DNA from: Streptomyces olivoverticillatus
GTDB taxonomy: Bacteria; Actinomycetota; Actinomycetes; Streptomycetales; Streptomycetaceae
Assembly (NCBI RefSeq): GCF_014203555.1
Contig: NZ_JACHJH010000006.1
Span: 124,001 to 188,000, forward strand
Reading direction: 5' to 3'
Length of the DNA stretch: 64,000 nucleotides
Under the pieces are notes generated by a model. It was not told where the DNA came from, made no database searches, and worked only from the letters and a program-made list of their open reading frames with translations. Shown piece by piece: positions 8,233 through 16,888 of the stretch; position 1 is the stretch's first letter; the number at the start of each line of letters is the position of its first letter. The position numbers and the translations under genes are program-made.

Positions 8233-9840
8233 ATGACAACCCCGCAGAGCGTTCCGACCCTGGGAACGCACCCGGCCGCCGGTGCCAACCCGGGCCGAGC
8301 CGAGACCCGGGAGCGACTGTCCAACGCGACGTACGACCTCCTGGTCATCGGCGGCGGCATCCTGGGCACCTCGGTCGCCTGGCACGCCGCGCAGTCGGGA
8401 CTGCGGGTCGCGATGGTGGACGCCGGCGACTTCGCCGGCGCCACCTCCTCCGCCTCCTCCAAGCTCGTCCACGGCGGTCTGCGCTACCTGCAGACCGGCG
8501 CGGTCAAGCTGGTGGCGGAGAACCACCACGAGCGCAGGGTGCTGGCCAAGGACGTGGCCCCGCACCTGGTCAACCCGCTCACCTTCTACCTGCCCGTCTA
8601 CAAGGGCGGGCCGGTGGGCGCGGCCAAGCTCGGCGCCGGTGTCTTCGCCTACTCGGCGCTGTCCGCCTTCGGCGACGGCGTCGGCAAGGTGATCACCCCG
8701 GCCAAGGCCAAGGCCGACAACCCCGGTCTGCGCACCGACAATCTCAAGGCCGTGGCGGTCTACTACGACCACCAGATGAACGACTCCCGCGTGGCCGTCA
8801 TGACGGTCCGCGCGGCCGTCGAGTCGGGTGCCGTGGTCCTCAACCACGCCGAGGTGACCGGCCTGCGCTTCACGCACGGCAAGGTGACCGGCGCGGAGCT
8901 CAAGGACCGCACGGACGGCACCGAGTTCGGCATCGACGCGCGCGTCGTCCTCAACGCCACCGGCCCGTGGGTGGACCACCTGCGGAAGCTGGAAGACAAG
9001 GGCGCCGCGCCGTCGATCCGCCTCTCCAAGGGCGCGCACATCGTGATGAAGCGCAAGTCGCCGTGGAAGGCCGCCATGGCCACCCCGATCGACAAGTACC
9101 GCATCACCTTCGCCCTGCCCTGGGAGGACCAGCTGCTCCTGGGCACCACCGACACCCAGTACGAGGGCGACCCGGCGGACGTGCGCGCCACCGAGGAGGA
9201 CATCCAGCAGATCCTCGACGAGGCGGCGTTCTCCATCCAGGACGCGGACCTCGACCGCGACCTGATGACGTACGCCTTCGCCGGCCTGCGGGTACTGCCC
9301 GGCGGCCCGGGCGACGTCGCCCAGGCCAAGCGCGAGACGGTCGTCTCCGAGGGCAAGGGCGGCATGCTCTCCGTCGCCGGCGGAAAGTGGACGACCTACC
9401 GCCACATCGGCCGTACGGTCATGAAGAAGCTCGCCCAGGTGCCCGGCAGCCCGCTGACCGAGGACATGGAGCCCATCTCCAGCCTGGTCCGCCGCACCCC
9501 GCTGCCCGGTGTCGCCAACCCCAACGCGGTGGCCCACCGCCTGCTCGTCGACCGCGAGCCCGGCAGCCGCATGGACCCGCTGACCGCCCGTCATCTGGCC
9601 ACGCACTACGGCTCGCTGTCCTTCGACATCGCCCGCCTGGTCAACGAGAACCCCGAGCTCGGCGAGCGGATCCACGAGGACGGTCCGGAGATCTGGGCCC
9701 AGGTCGTCTACGCCCGCGACCACGAGTGGGCGGAGACGGTGGACGATGTGCTGCGCCGCCGCACCACGCTGACGATCCGCGGTCTGGACAACGAGGACGT
9801 CCGCACCCGCGTCAAGGACATGCTCAACGACAAGAGCTGA
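8233..9840 (+). CDS. glpD: FAD-dependent glycerol-3-phosphate dehydrogenase
   Basis: Oxidises glycerol 3-phosphate to dihydroxyacetone phosphate at the inner face of the membrane, passing electrons to quinone. The 535-residue protein has a dinucleotide-binding motif VIGGGILGTSVAWHA at about 38-52, the family motif SSKLVHGGLRYL near 75-86, and a C-terminal helical domain ending in VKDMLNDKS. A 30-residue N-terminal extension of low similarity precedes the FAD domain. It begins 2 bases after glpK and is followed by an 18-bp terminator-like hairpin, so it is probably the last gene of the operon. Confidence 0.96.
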   Translation: MTTPQSVPTLGTHPAAGANPGRAETRERLSNATYDLLVIGGGILGTSVAWHAAQSGLRVAMVDAGDFAGATSSASSKLVHGGLRYLQTGAVKLVAENHHERRVLAKDVAPHLVNPLTFYLPVYKGGPVGAAKLGAGVFAYSALSAFGDGVGKVITPAKAKADNPGLRTDNLKAVAVYYDHQMNDSRVAVMTVRAAVESGAVVLNHAEVTGLRFTHGKVTGAELKDRTDGTEFGIDARVVLNATGPWVDHLRKLEDKGAAPSIRLSKGAHIVMKRKSPWKAAMATPIDKYRITFALPWEDQLLLGTTDTQYEGDPADVRATEEDIQQILDEAAFSIQDADLDRDLMTYAFAGLRVLPGGPGDVAQAKRETVVSEGKGGMLSVAGGKWTTYRHIGRTVMKKLAQVPGSPLTEDMEPISSLVRRTPLPGVANPNAVAHRLLVDREPGSRMDPLTARHLATHYGSLSFDIARLVNENPELGERIHEDGPEIWAQVVYARDHEWAETVDDVLRRRTTLTIRGLDNEDVRTRVKDMLNDKS

Positions 9841-9854
9841 TCCGGCGACAGCCC

Positions 9855-9893
9855 GGAGGAGGGGAGAGGCGCGCGGCGCCTCTCCCCTCCTCC
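9855..9893 (+). terminator. Strong hairpin ending the glycerol operon
   Basis: GGAGGAGGGGAGAGGCGC (9855-9872) and its exact complement (9876-9893) form an 18-bp perfect stem with a 3-base loop, 15 bases after the glpD stop. No U tract follows, as is common in Streptomyces. Confidence 0.75.
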
Positions 9894-9977
9894 GCATGTA
9901 TCCGGCGCATATGTCCGGCCGGGCAACCGGCGCCGCCTTTGTGACGTCCCTGTGAGGGAAACGAGGGGGACGACCGT

Positions 9978-11033
9978 ATGGACGGGCAGAAGACGCGCCG
10001 ATGGCTGCCGCGCAAGCCGCGCCTGCCGCGCAAGCGGGTGGTGCTCCGCATCGCGCTGGGGCTGGCCCTGGCCCTCCTGCTGCCCGTCGCGGCGGCGGGC
10101 AGCGCGCTGCGGGCCTCGTACGCCGGATCGCCCGCCGCGGACGCCGTCACCCGCGGCCGGGACGCCGTCTGGCTGGGCCACGCCTGGCTGGACGGACGAC
10201 ACGGCGCGGCGGACTGGGCGCAGCTCAAGCGGCGGGTCGCGGGCACCGGGATCCACGATCTGTACGTGCACGCCGGGCCGTTGGAGCACGACGGCACCCT
10301 GCCCGCGTCGGCGTACTCGGGCGCGCGGCAGTTCATCGACACCGCGCACCGGGAGCTGCCGGGCCTGCGGGTGCAGGCCTGGCTGGGCGACAAGGTGGTC
10401 CGCAGCGGCCACCAGGGGCTGCGGCTGGACTCGGCGGCGGCGCGGGACGCAGTGGTGGCCAGTGCGGGGCAGGTGCTGCGGGCCGGGTTCGCGGGCGTGC
10501 ACCTGGACGTCGAGCCGGTGCGCGACCGCGACCGGAACTTCCTCACCCTGCTGGACTCGCTCCGTCCGGCCGTGCGTTCGGGCGGCGGGGTGCTGTCGGT
10601 GGCCGCACAGCAGATCGACCCGCTGCCGTCCATGCACACCGCCTCCGGCCTGCTGGGCAGCCCCAAGTGGTGGTCGCAGGCCTACTTCGGGCAGGTCGCC
10701 CGGCGCGTGGACCAGATCGCGGTCATGTCGTACGACACCGCGCTGCCGTGGGAGAACCTCTACGGCGGCTACGTGGCCCAGCAGACCACGCTGGCCCTGC
10801 AGGTGACGCCTGCGGAAACGGATCTGCTGATGGGGCTGCCGTTTTTCCACACCGACAACCTGGGCCACAACGGCAAGGCCGAGACCGCGGCGGCCGCGGT
10901 GCGCGGCACCCGGCTCGGCCTGACCCGCGAGGACCGGCACCGGCAGCACTTCGGGGTCGCGCTGTACGTCGACTTCGCGGCCACGGAGGCCGACTGGCAC
11001 GCCTACCGCAGCGGATGGGGTGTGCGTGGCTGA
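9978..11033 (+). CDS. Membrane-anchored glycoside-hydrolase-18-like protein
   Basis: A 351-residue protein with a basic N-terminus and one hydrophobic segment (residues about 21-40), giving a signal anchor and an extracytoplasmic TIM-barrel-like domain. The sequence FAGVHLDVEP near 178 resembles the GH18 catalytic strand, with Glu as possible acid, but the full DxxDxDxE motif is not clear. VDQIAVMSYDTALPW near 245 resembles the GH18 YD region. The substrate is unknown. The ATG is preceded by GAGGGGG. It lies downstream of the glpD hairpin, so it is probably not part of the gyl operon, although position alone would fit the unassigned 'gylX' of S. coelicolor. Confidence 0.75.
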   Translation: MDGQKTRRWLPRKPRLPRKRVVLRIALGLALALLLPVAAAGSALRASYAGSPAADAVTRGRDAVWLGHAWLDGRHGAADWAQLKRRVAGTGIHDLYVHAGPLEHDGTLPASAYSGARQFIDTAHRELPGLRVQAWLGDKVVRSGHQGLRLDSAAARDAVVASAGQVLRAGFAGVHLDVEPVRDRDRNFLTLLDSLRPAVRSGGGVLSVAAQQIDPLPSMHTASGLLGSPKWWSQAYFGQVARRVDQIAVMSYDTALPWENLYGGYVAQQTTLALQVTPAETDLLMGLPFFHTDNLGHNGKAETAAAAVRGTRLGLTREDRHRQHFGVALYVDFAATEADWHAYRSGWGVRG

Positions 11034-11177
11034 AAGTACGTCCCCCTCAGGGGCTGCGAAGGGGGGTCGCCGAAGTCGTAGGCTTGGGGCACGCAAGACA
11101 ATGGCAACTGCACGGAACGGTTACCGGTGGTGGTACGGACGAAAGCCGTGCGCGCCCCGGTCGGAAGGAGGCGCTGG

Positions 11178-12197
11178 GTGATCGAGCTTGAGGGGGTTCC
11201 CGAGCTGATCGACCCGGTCATGATCTGTGCCTTCGAGGGCTGGAACGACGCCGGTGACGCCGCCTCCAGCGCGGTTGCGCATCTGGACCGGGAGTGGAAG
11301 GGGGAGGTCTTCGCCGCCCTCGACGCCGAGGACTACTACGACTTCCAGGTCAACCGGCCCACCGTCTGGCTGGACGGTGGCGTCCGCAAGATCACCTGGC
11401 CGACCACCCGGCTCTCCGTGGTGCGCACGGGCGGTGCCAAGCCGCGCGACCTCGTGCTGGTGCGGGGCATCGAGCCGAGCATGCGCTGGCGCTCGTTCTG
11501 CAACGAGATCCTGGGCTTCGCCCACGAGTTGGGCGTGGAGATGGTGGTGATCCTGGGCTCGCTGCTCGGCGACACCCCGCACACCCGCCCGGTTCCGGTC
11601 AGCGGCGTCACCTCGGACCCGGACCTGGCCCGCACGCTGGATCTGGAGGAGTCCCGCTACGAGGGGCCGACCGGCATCGTCGGCATCCTGCAGGAGGCGT
11701 GCACGCACGCGGGCGTCCCGGCCGTGAGCCTGTGGGCGGCCGTGCCGCACTACGTCTCCCAGCCGCCGAACCCCAAGGCCACGCTGGCCCTGCTCAACCG
11801 CCTGGAGGACCTGATCGACCTGCGCGTCCCGCAGGGCGAGCTGCCCGAGGACGCCCGCGCCTGGCAGCTGGGCGTGGACCAGCTGGCGGCCGAGGACAGC
11901 GAGGTCGCCGAGTACGTCCAGTCGCTGGAGGAGGCGCGGGACACCGCAGACCTCCCGGAGGCCTCCGGCGAGGCCATCGCCCGCGAGTTCGAGCGCTATC
12001 TGCGCCGCCGCGACGGGCAGCCCGGACCGGGCCAGCCGGGCGGCCTGGCGGCCGAACCGGGGGTGGCGGAGGGCGGCCGGGACGCTTCGTACCTGCGGGA
12101 CACCGCCAGCGGCCGTACGCGCCCGACCAGGCCGCAGCCCAAGGACGAGCCGTCCTCGGGCGAGGAGGAGACGGAGGGCCCGGACGGGGAGGGCTGA
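11178..12197 (+). CDS. PAC2-family protein (ParJ-like)
   Basis: A 339-residue protein starting ELEGVPELIDPVMICAF-EGWNDAGDAAS, the typical opening of actinobacterial PAC2 (proteasome assembly chaperone-like) proteins. The conserved core extends to about residue 240. The C-terminal 60 residues are charged, low complexity and probably disordered. From memory, the S. coelicolor protein in this position beside the gyl operon is ParJ (SCO1662), reported to bind ParA and affect its polymerisation; that identity is inferred from family and synteny. GTG 11178 is chosen because GGAAGGAGG lies 7 bases upstream; the in-frame GTG at 11127 lacks a ribosome site. Confidence 0.85.
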   Translation: MIELEGVPELIDPVMICAFEGWNDAGDAASSAVAHLDREWKGEVFAALDAEDYYDFQVNRPTVWLDGGVRKITWPTTRLSVVRTGGAKPRDLVLVRGIEPSMRWRSFCNEILGFAHELGVEMVVILGSLLGDTPHTRPVPVSGVTSDPDLARTLDLEESRYEGPTGIVGILQEACTHAGVPAVSLWAAVPHYVSQPPNPKATLALLNRLEDLIDLRVPQGELPEDARAWQLGVDQLAAEDSEVAEYVQSLEEARDTADLPEASGEAIAREFERYLRRRDGQPGPGQPGGLAAEPGVAEGGRDASYLRDTASGRTRPTRPQPKDEPSSGEEETEGPDGEG

Positions 12198-12247
12198 GAG
12201 CCGCCCGTCCGCGCAATATCGACGCGACGCAACGTGATGGTCGGTCG

Positions 12248-12310
12248 TACAATTGTCGGCCCGGTGAAGGCCGGTCCGCCACCCGCCGCAGGGTGGCTGG
12301 GCCGGCCTTC
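12248..12310 (+). promoter_or_regulatory. Possible promoter and long leader hairpin before the HAD gene
   Basis: TACAAT (12248-12253) matches a -10 hexamer. It is followed by a near-continuous hairpin: GAAGGCCGG (12266-12274) with CCGGCCTTC (12302-12310), enclosing GCCACCC (12278-12284) with GGGTGGC (12291-12297). It ends 10 bases before the ribosome site TGGAGG. It could instead be a terminator for the PAC2 gene followed by read-through. Confidence 0.4.
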
Positions 12311-12333
12311 TCTTCCCCTCTGGAGGTGTGCGG

Positions 12334-13026
12334 ATGACCAGCACCATCCCCGCTGTCGACACCCGTTCGGCGGCCCCGGCCCTGCAGGCCGTCCTGCTCG
12401 ACATGGACGGCACCCTGGTCGACACGGAGGGCTTCTGGTGGGAGGTGGAGGTCGCTGTCTTCGCCGAGCTGGGACACCAGCTGCTGGAGGAGTACCGCGA
12501 GATCGTCGTCGGCGGGCCGATGCACCGCAGCGCCTCCTTCCTGATCAAGGCCACGGGGGCGAAGATCGCCCTGGCCGAGCTGACGGCGCTGCTCAACATG
12601 CGCTTCTCCGAGATGATCGGCCGTGGCGTGCCGCTGATGCCGGGCGCGCGGAGACTGCTGGCGGAGCTCGCCGCCCACTCCGTGCCGACGGCGCTGGTGT
12701 CCGCCTCGCACCGGGAGATCATCGACCGGGTGCTGCACACCCTGGGGCCGGAGAACTTCACGCTGACGGTCGCGGGCGACGAGATGGCGCGGACCAAGCC
12801 GCACCCGGACCCGTATCTGATGGCCGCGGCCCGGCTGGGCGTGGATCCGGCCCGGTGCGCCGTGGTGGAGGACACCATGACGGGGGTGACAGCAGCGGAG
12901 GCGGCCGGGTGCCGGGTGGTGGCCGTGCCGTCCGTGGCGCCCATCCCGCCCGCGCTGGGGCGGACCGTCGTCCGCTCGCTCGAAGAAGTCGATCTTTCTT
13001 TTCTCCGAGGCCTGATCCGGCTCTGA
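12334..13026 (+). CDS. HAD-superfamily phosphatase (phosphoglycolate-phosphatase/beta-phosphoglucomutase-like)
   Basis: A 230-residue soluble HAD hydrolase. Motif I LLDMDGTLVDT (near residue 24) supplies the nucleophilic Asp, motif II LVSASHRE lies near 127, the lysine motif is in TKPHPDPYL near 152, and motif IV is VVEDTMTGVTAA near 173. The cap domain fits subclass IA enzymes acting on small phosphorylated metabolites. The substrate is not predictable. ATG 12334 has TGGAGG 7 bases upstream; the GTG 6 bases earlier is too close to that site. Confidence 0.9.
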   Translation: MTSTIPAVDTRSAAPALQAVLLDMDGTLVDTEGFWWEVEVAVFAELGHQLLEEYREIVVGGPMHRSASFLIKATGAKIALAELTALLNMRFSEMIGRGVPLMPGARRLLAELAAHSVPTALVSASHREIIDRVLHTLGPENFTLTVAGDEMARTKPHPDPYLMAAARLGVDPARCAVVEDTMTGVTAAEAAGCRVVAVPSVAPIPPALGRTVVRSLEEVDLSFLRGLIRL

Positions 13027-13191
13027 CCGCCGGTGACTAATCGGGCGCCGCTCACGGGAATGCACGTGGCCGGACACTGAGCGTGGACGGTGAATGACCA
13101 AGGAACTCTGGGCGCCTGCCCGATTGTTTTCCGTGACGAATGCGGCGGCTGAATTTCCATGGTCGGCAAGGGGCGCCGACGCATCTCGCGA

Positions 13192-13205
13192 GTGACGTTC
13201 GTCAC
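13192..13205. promoter_or_regulatory. CRP-like palindrome
   Basis: GTGACGTTCGTCAC has perfect 6-base arms and matches GTGA-N6-TCAC, the cAMP receptor protein pattern also used by actinobacterial Crp. It lies about 250 bp upstream of the -10 candidate for the gene at 13501, which is far for classical activation. Confidence 0.4.
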
Positions 13206-13342
13206 CGACCAACGGGCCCGTGTGTCGCCTTGCGCACCCGAAGAAGGGCTCTCCACGGGGCAGAAGCGCACCCTTGTGTCCCGTTTGATCATCTAGTGCG
13301 TGGATCGTTCCGGCGTCCGAATATCGGTCATCCGGCGGCCGT

Positions 13343-13357
13343 TATCACGGCGTGATA
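13343..13357. promoter_or_regulatory. Perfect palindrome TATCACG-G-CGTGATA
   Basis: Two 7-base arms around one G, about 100 bp upstream of the candidate -10 at 13458. It is a plausible operator for the downstream peptide-binding protein gene; the regulator is unknown. Confidence 0.4.
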
Positions 13358-13500
13358 TCGCCTCAACTTCGACATGTTCCGGCGGCAGCGGCCACGCGCA
13401 CTAATCTTTTCGCGAGAACTTCACGGCTGCCCGTATGACCAGCACATCCGGTATCGGTAGGGTCCGGGCACCGATCGCACCACAGGGAGAACCCCAGACA

Positions 13501-15099
13501 ATGAACCGCAAGACGCTGGTGCTGCCGACCGTGGCAGGCCTGTTGGCTCCCCTGCTCGCCGCGTGTGGCGGGAGCGGGGCGACGGCCGGCAAGGGCAATG
13601 CCATCGTCATCGGCACCACCGACCGGTTCGAGGAGACCACCGACGCGCCGGCCCCGTTCGACCCGGCCGTGGCGTACGACATCGGCGCCTGGAACGTTCT
13701 CCACAGCACCTTCCAGACGCTGCTGCGGCTGCCCCGCTCCGGTACGGCGCCCGTCGCGGACGCCGCCGAGAAGTGCACCTTCGGCGACCGCAGGAACGAG
13801 CAGTTCCGCTGCACGCTGCGCAAGGGGCTCAAGTTCTCCAACGGCCACGCGCTGACCGCCGAGGACGTCAAGTTCTCCATCGACCGCGCCCTGGCCATCA
13901 ACTTCGAGAACGGCCCGGTCTCGCTGCTGAGCAACATCGACAAGGTCGAGACGCCCAGCGAGCTCGAGGTCGTCTTCCACCTCAAGTCGCCCGACGCGAC
14001 CTTCCCGCAGAAGCTGACCACCCCGGCCGCCGCCATCCTCGACAGCGAGTCCTACGACAAGAACAAGCTGGGCAACGGCTTCAAGGTCGTCGGATCCGGC
14101 CCGTACACGCTGAAGACCGAGGAGAAGGACGGCCGGGTAACGAAGGCCACCTTCACCAAGAACTCGGACTACCAGGGCTCGGTGAAGCTGCAGAACGACA
14201 AGGTCGAGATGCGCTTCTTCGACGACTCCGCGTCGATGGAGAAGGCGCTCAAGAACGGCGACATCGACATCATGAACCGGGCGCTGCTGCCCGAGCAGAT
14301 CGCCCGGCTGCGCTCCACCATGGACCAGAGCGTGCGGCTGCTGGAGTCGCCCGGCCAGGAGATCAGCTACCTCGCCTTCAACACCGACGACTCCACGGTG
14401 AAGAGCAAGGCGGTCCGGCAGGCCGTCGCCCAGCTGGTCGACCGCCAGGCGCTGACCCGCGACGACTACAACCGCACGAGCGAGCCGCTGTACTCGCTGG
14501 TGCCCAGCGGCATCACCGGCCACCAGAACTCCTTCTCCAACAAGTACGGCGACCCCAGCACCGACAAGGCGCGGGCGATTCTGCGGGGCGCGAGCATCAC
14601 CGCCCCGGTGCCGCTCACCCTCACGTACACCACGGACCACTACGGCGAGACCACCGGCAAGGCGTTCCAGACGCTGCAGAAGCAGCTGAACGCCAGCGGG
14701 CTCTTCGACGCCAAGGTCCAGGGCGTCAAGTGGTCGGACTTCCGCCCCGAGGCGGCGAAGGGCAAGTACGCGGTCTACGGCATGGGCTGGTTCCCCGACT
14801 TCCCGGACCCGGACAACTTCGTCGCGCCGTTCATCGGCAAGGACAACTTCCTCCGCTCGCCCTACCGGAACGCCAAGATCAGCAACGAGCTGATCCCGGA
14901 CTCCCGCGAGTCCTCGCAGCGCGACTCGGCCGCCAAGTACTTTCAGCAGGCCGAGGACATCATCGCGGACGAGGTGCCCGTGCTGCCGCTGTGGCAGGGC
15001 AAGCAGTACGTGGCGGTCCGCGACAAGGTCACGGGAGCGGAGTGGGCACTCAACTCCGCCTCCGAGCTGCAGCCGTGGGAGCTCGGCCGCGGCGTGTAA
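13501..15099 (+). CDS. Extracellular solute-binding lipoprotein, family 5 (peptide/oligopeptide type)
   Basis: A 532-residue SBP_bac_5 protein. The signal peptide ends in the lipobox LLAAC at Cys21, so the mature protein is lipid-anchored outside the membrane. Typical features are LRKGLKFSNGHALTAEDVKFS near 115-135, the ligand-cleft segment GSGPYTLK near 200, and the C-terminal PVLPLWQGKQYVAV. It should bind oligopeptides or a related ligand, but no permease or ATPase gene is nearby. Its neighbour at 15231 is a clear paralogue. ATG 13501 has GGGAGA upstream. Confidence 0.9.
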   Translation: MNRKTLVLPTVAGLLAPLLAACGGSGATAGKGNAIVIGTTDRFEETTDAPAPFDPAVAYDIGAWNVLHSTFQTLLRLPRSGTAPVADAAEKCTFGDRRNEQFRCTLRKGLKFSNGHALTAEDVKFSIDRALAINFENGPVSLLSNIDKVETPSELEVVFHLKSPDATFPQKLTTPAAAILDSESYDKNKLGNGFKVVGSGPYTLKTEEKDGRVTKATFTKNSDYQGSVKLQNDKVEMRFFDDSASMEKALKNGDIDIMNRALLPEQIARLRSTMDQSVRLLESPGQEISYLAFNTDDSTVKSKAVRQAVAQLVDRQALTRDDYNRTSEPLYSLVPSGITGHQNSFSNKYGDPSTDKARAILRGASITAPVPLTLTYTTDHYGETTGKAFQTLQKQLNASGLFDAKVQGVKWSDFRPEAAKGKYAVYGMGWFPDFPDPDNFVAPFIGKDNFLRSPYRNAKISNELIPDSRESSQRDSAAKYFQQAEDIIADEVPVLPLWQGKQYVAVRDKVTGAEWALNSASELQPWELGRGV

Positions 15100-15230
15100 C
15101 ACCGTTCAACCCAGCACCACCGGCTCCACCCAACGCACCACCTGCTACACCGGTTTCATCAGCTCGACCGAAGAATCTCTACAGCTACAGACGGTCTCTT
15201 CAGCGATCAAGAACTGTGAGGAACGTGCAC

Positions 15231-16823
15231 GTGAGGAAACGTGACCAGTGGCTCGCCGCCCCGCTTGGCGCGGGGCTTGCCGCCGCCCTGCTCAGCGGGT
15301 GCGGATCGGAAGACGGCAAGGCGGCCGGCACCGGTGAGTCGGTGGTCATGGGGATGTCGGACGAGGTGCTCTCCACCGACCCGGCATCCGGCTACGACCC
15401 GGGCTCCTGGCTGCTGTTCAACAACGTCTTCCAGTCGCTGCTGAGCTTCCCCAAGGGAAGCACCACCCCGCAGCCGGACGCCGCGGACAACTGCAAGTTC
15501 AAGGACTCCGGCAGCACCATTTTCCAGTGCAAGCTGCGGTCGGGCCTGAAGTTCAGCAACGGCCACGACCTCACCTCCGAGGACGTCGCCTACTCCTTCC
15601 GCCGGACGTTGAAGATCAACGACAAGGACGGTCCCGCGGCCACCCTGCTGTCCTCCATCAAGGACATCCAGACGCCGGACAAGTCCAACGTCGTCTTCAA
15701 CCTCAAGCAGGCCGACGCGACCTTCCCGCAGAAGATCGCCTCGGGTGCGGGTTCCATCGTGGACCACCAGGAGTACCCGATGGACAAGCTCCGGACCGAC
15801 GGCAAGGCCGTCGGCTCCGGGGTCTACAAGCTGGACTCCTTCGACAAGGACAAGGCCGTCTTCAAGGTCAACGGCTCCTACAAGGGCCAAGCCGTCGTGC
15901 AGAACAGCGGCATGGCCATCAAGTTCTTCCACGGCAACCAGGACGAACTGAAGTCCGCCGTGCAGAAGGGCGACATCGACCTGGCCTACCGAGGCCTGGC
16001 CATGAAGGACATCGCCGACCTGGACGCCGGCGATACCGGCGACAAGAACGGCCTCCAGGTCGTCGAGGGCACCAGCGCCGAGGTCCAGCACCTGGTCTTC
16101 AACACCAAGGACCCGGTGGCCGGCAAGGTCGGCGTCCGCAAGGCCATCGCCTACCTCGTCGACCGCAGCACGCTCGTCCGCGACGTCTACAAGCGCACGG
16201 CCGAACCGCTGTACTCGGTCGTCCCCACCGGCATCACCGGCCACCGGACCCCGTTCTTCGACACCTACGGCGACCGCCCGCAGCCCGACAAGGCCGCGGC
16301 CGCCCTGAGCTCGGCCGGCTTCCACGGCAAGGTCAAGCTGACCCTGTGGGCCACGCCGGTCCGCTACGGACCGGGCACCGTGCCCGAGTTCAAGGAGATC
16401 GCCAAGCAGCTCAACGACAGCGGCCTCTTCGACGCCGATGTGCAGACCGCGCCGCTGGACGAGTACACGAAGGGCATAGCCGCCGGCAAGTACGCCGTCT
16501 ACGTCAAGGGCTGGGTGCCCGACTACCCGGACCCGGACAACTTCACCGCGCCGTTCTTCGGCGACGACAGCGTGCTCGGCAACAGCTACGAGTCCAAGGA
16601 GATATCCGGGCACCTCCTGCCGACCACCGCCGCCGAGAGCAGCCGCCCCGCGACGGTGAACGACTTCGCCAAGCTGCAGAACACCATCGCGCAGGACGTG
16701 CCGGTGCTGCCGCTGTGGCAGGGCAAGCAGTACGCCGTGGCCAGCTCCAAGATCACCGGCCTGCAGTGGACCCTGGACGCCTCGACCGTCTTCCGATTCT
16801 GGGAGATCAAGAAGTCCAAGTAA
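15231..16823 (+). CDS. Extracellular solute-binding lipoprotein, family 5, paralogue of the preceding gene
   Basis: A 530-residue lipoprotein (lipobox LLSGC near residue 23) closely resembling the upstream gene: LRSGLKFSNGHDLTSEDVAYS, ATFPQKIASGAG, YPDPDNFTAPFFG and PVLPLWQGKQYAVA all have direct counterparts. Tandem duplication is the simplest explanation. It also lacks adjacent permease and ATPase genes. GTG 15231 is preferred over GTG 15225 because GAGGA sits 8 bases before it. The 131-bp gap upstream shows no clear promoter or terminator, so cotranscription with the first copy is possible. Confidence 0.88.
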   Translation: MRKRDQWLAAPLGAGLAAALLSGCGSEDGKAAGTGESVVMGMSDEVLSTDPASGYDPGSWLLFNNVFQSLLSFPKGSTTPQPDAADNCKFKDSGSTIFQCKLRSGLKFSNGHDLTSEDVAYSFRRTLKINDKDGPAATLLSSIKDIQTPDKSNVVFNLKQADATFPQKIASGAGSIVDHQEYPMDKLRTDGKAVGSGVYKLDSFDKDKAVFKVNGSYKGQAVVQNSGMAIKFFHGNQDELKSAVQKGDIDLAYRGLAMKDIADLDAGDTGDKNGLQVVEGTSAEVQHLVFNTKDPVAGKVGVRKAIAYLVDRSTLVRDVYKRTAEPLYSVVPTGITGHRTPFFDTYGDRPQPDKAAAALSSAGFHGKVKLTLWATPVRYGPGTVPEFKEIAKQLNDSGLFDADVQTAPLDEYTKGIAAGKYAVYVKGWVPDYPDPDNFTAPFFGDDSVLGNSYESKEISGHLLPTTAAESSRPATVNDFAKLQNTIAQDVPVLPLWQGKQYAVASSKITGLQWTLDASTVFRFWEIKKSK

Positions 16824-16856
16824 CCGGGACGGCCCCTCGGGCCACCCCGGTCACCG

Positions 16857-16888
16857 ACGCCCCGGTGCGCTACTGCGCGCCGGGGCGT
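16857..16888. terminator. Bidirectional hairpin between converging genes
   Basis: ACGCCCCGG (16857-16865) pairs with CCGGGGCGT (16880-16888), and an inner GCGC/GCGC pair lies within. The stop codon of the response regulator (16870-16872) lies inside the structure. It probably serves both the binding-protein gene and the regulator. Confidence 0.45.

Larger units (their letters stand above)
13027..13500. other. 474-bp gene-free region with two palindromes
   Basis: No convincing gene is seen. The region is less G/C-rich than its surroundings. It holds GTGACGTTCGTCAC (13192-13205), which fits the CRP half-site pattern GTGA-N6-TCAC. It also holds TATCACGGCGTGATA (13343-13357), a perfect palindrome around one central base. 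TAGGGT at 13458-13463 could be the -10 for the binding-protein gene at 13501. Confidence 0.5.

Noticed and set aside
11121..13292. 723-codon minus-strand frame opposite PAC2 and HAD genes
   Set aside because: Both plus-strand genes have clear motifs and ribosome sites; the antisense product resembles nothing.
13140..13355. 71-codon plus-strand frame in the 13027-13500 gap
   Set aside because: Atypical codon use, no ribosome site, and it covers the two palindromes; more likely regulatory DNA.
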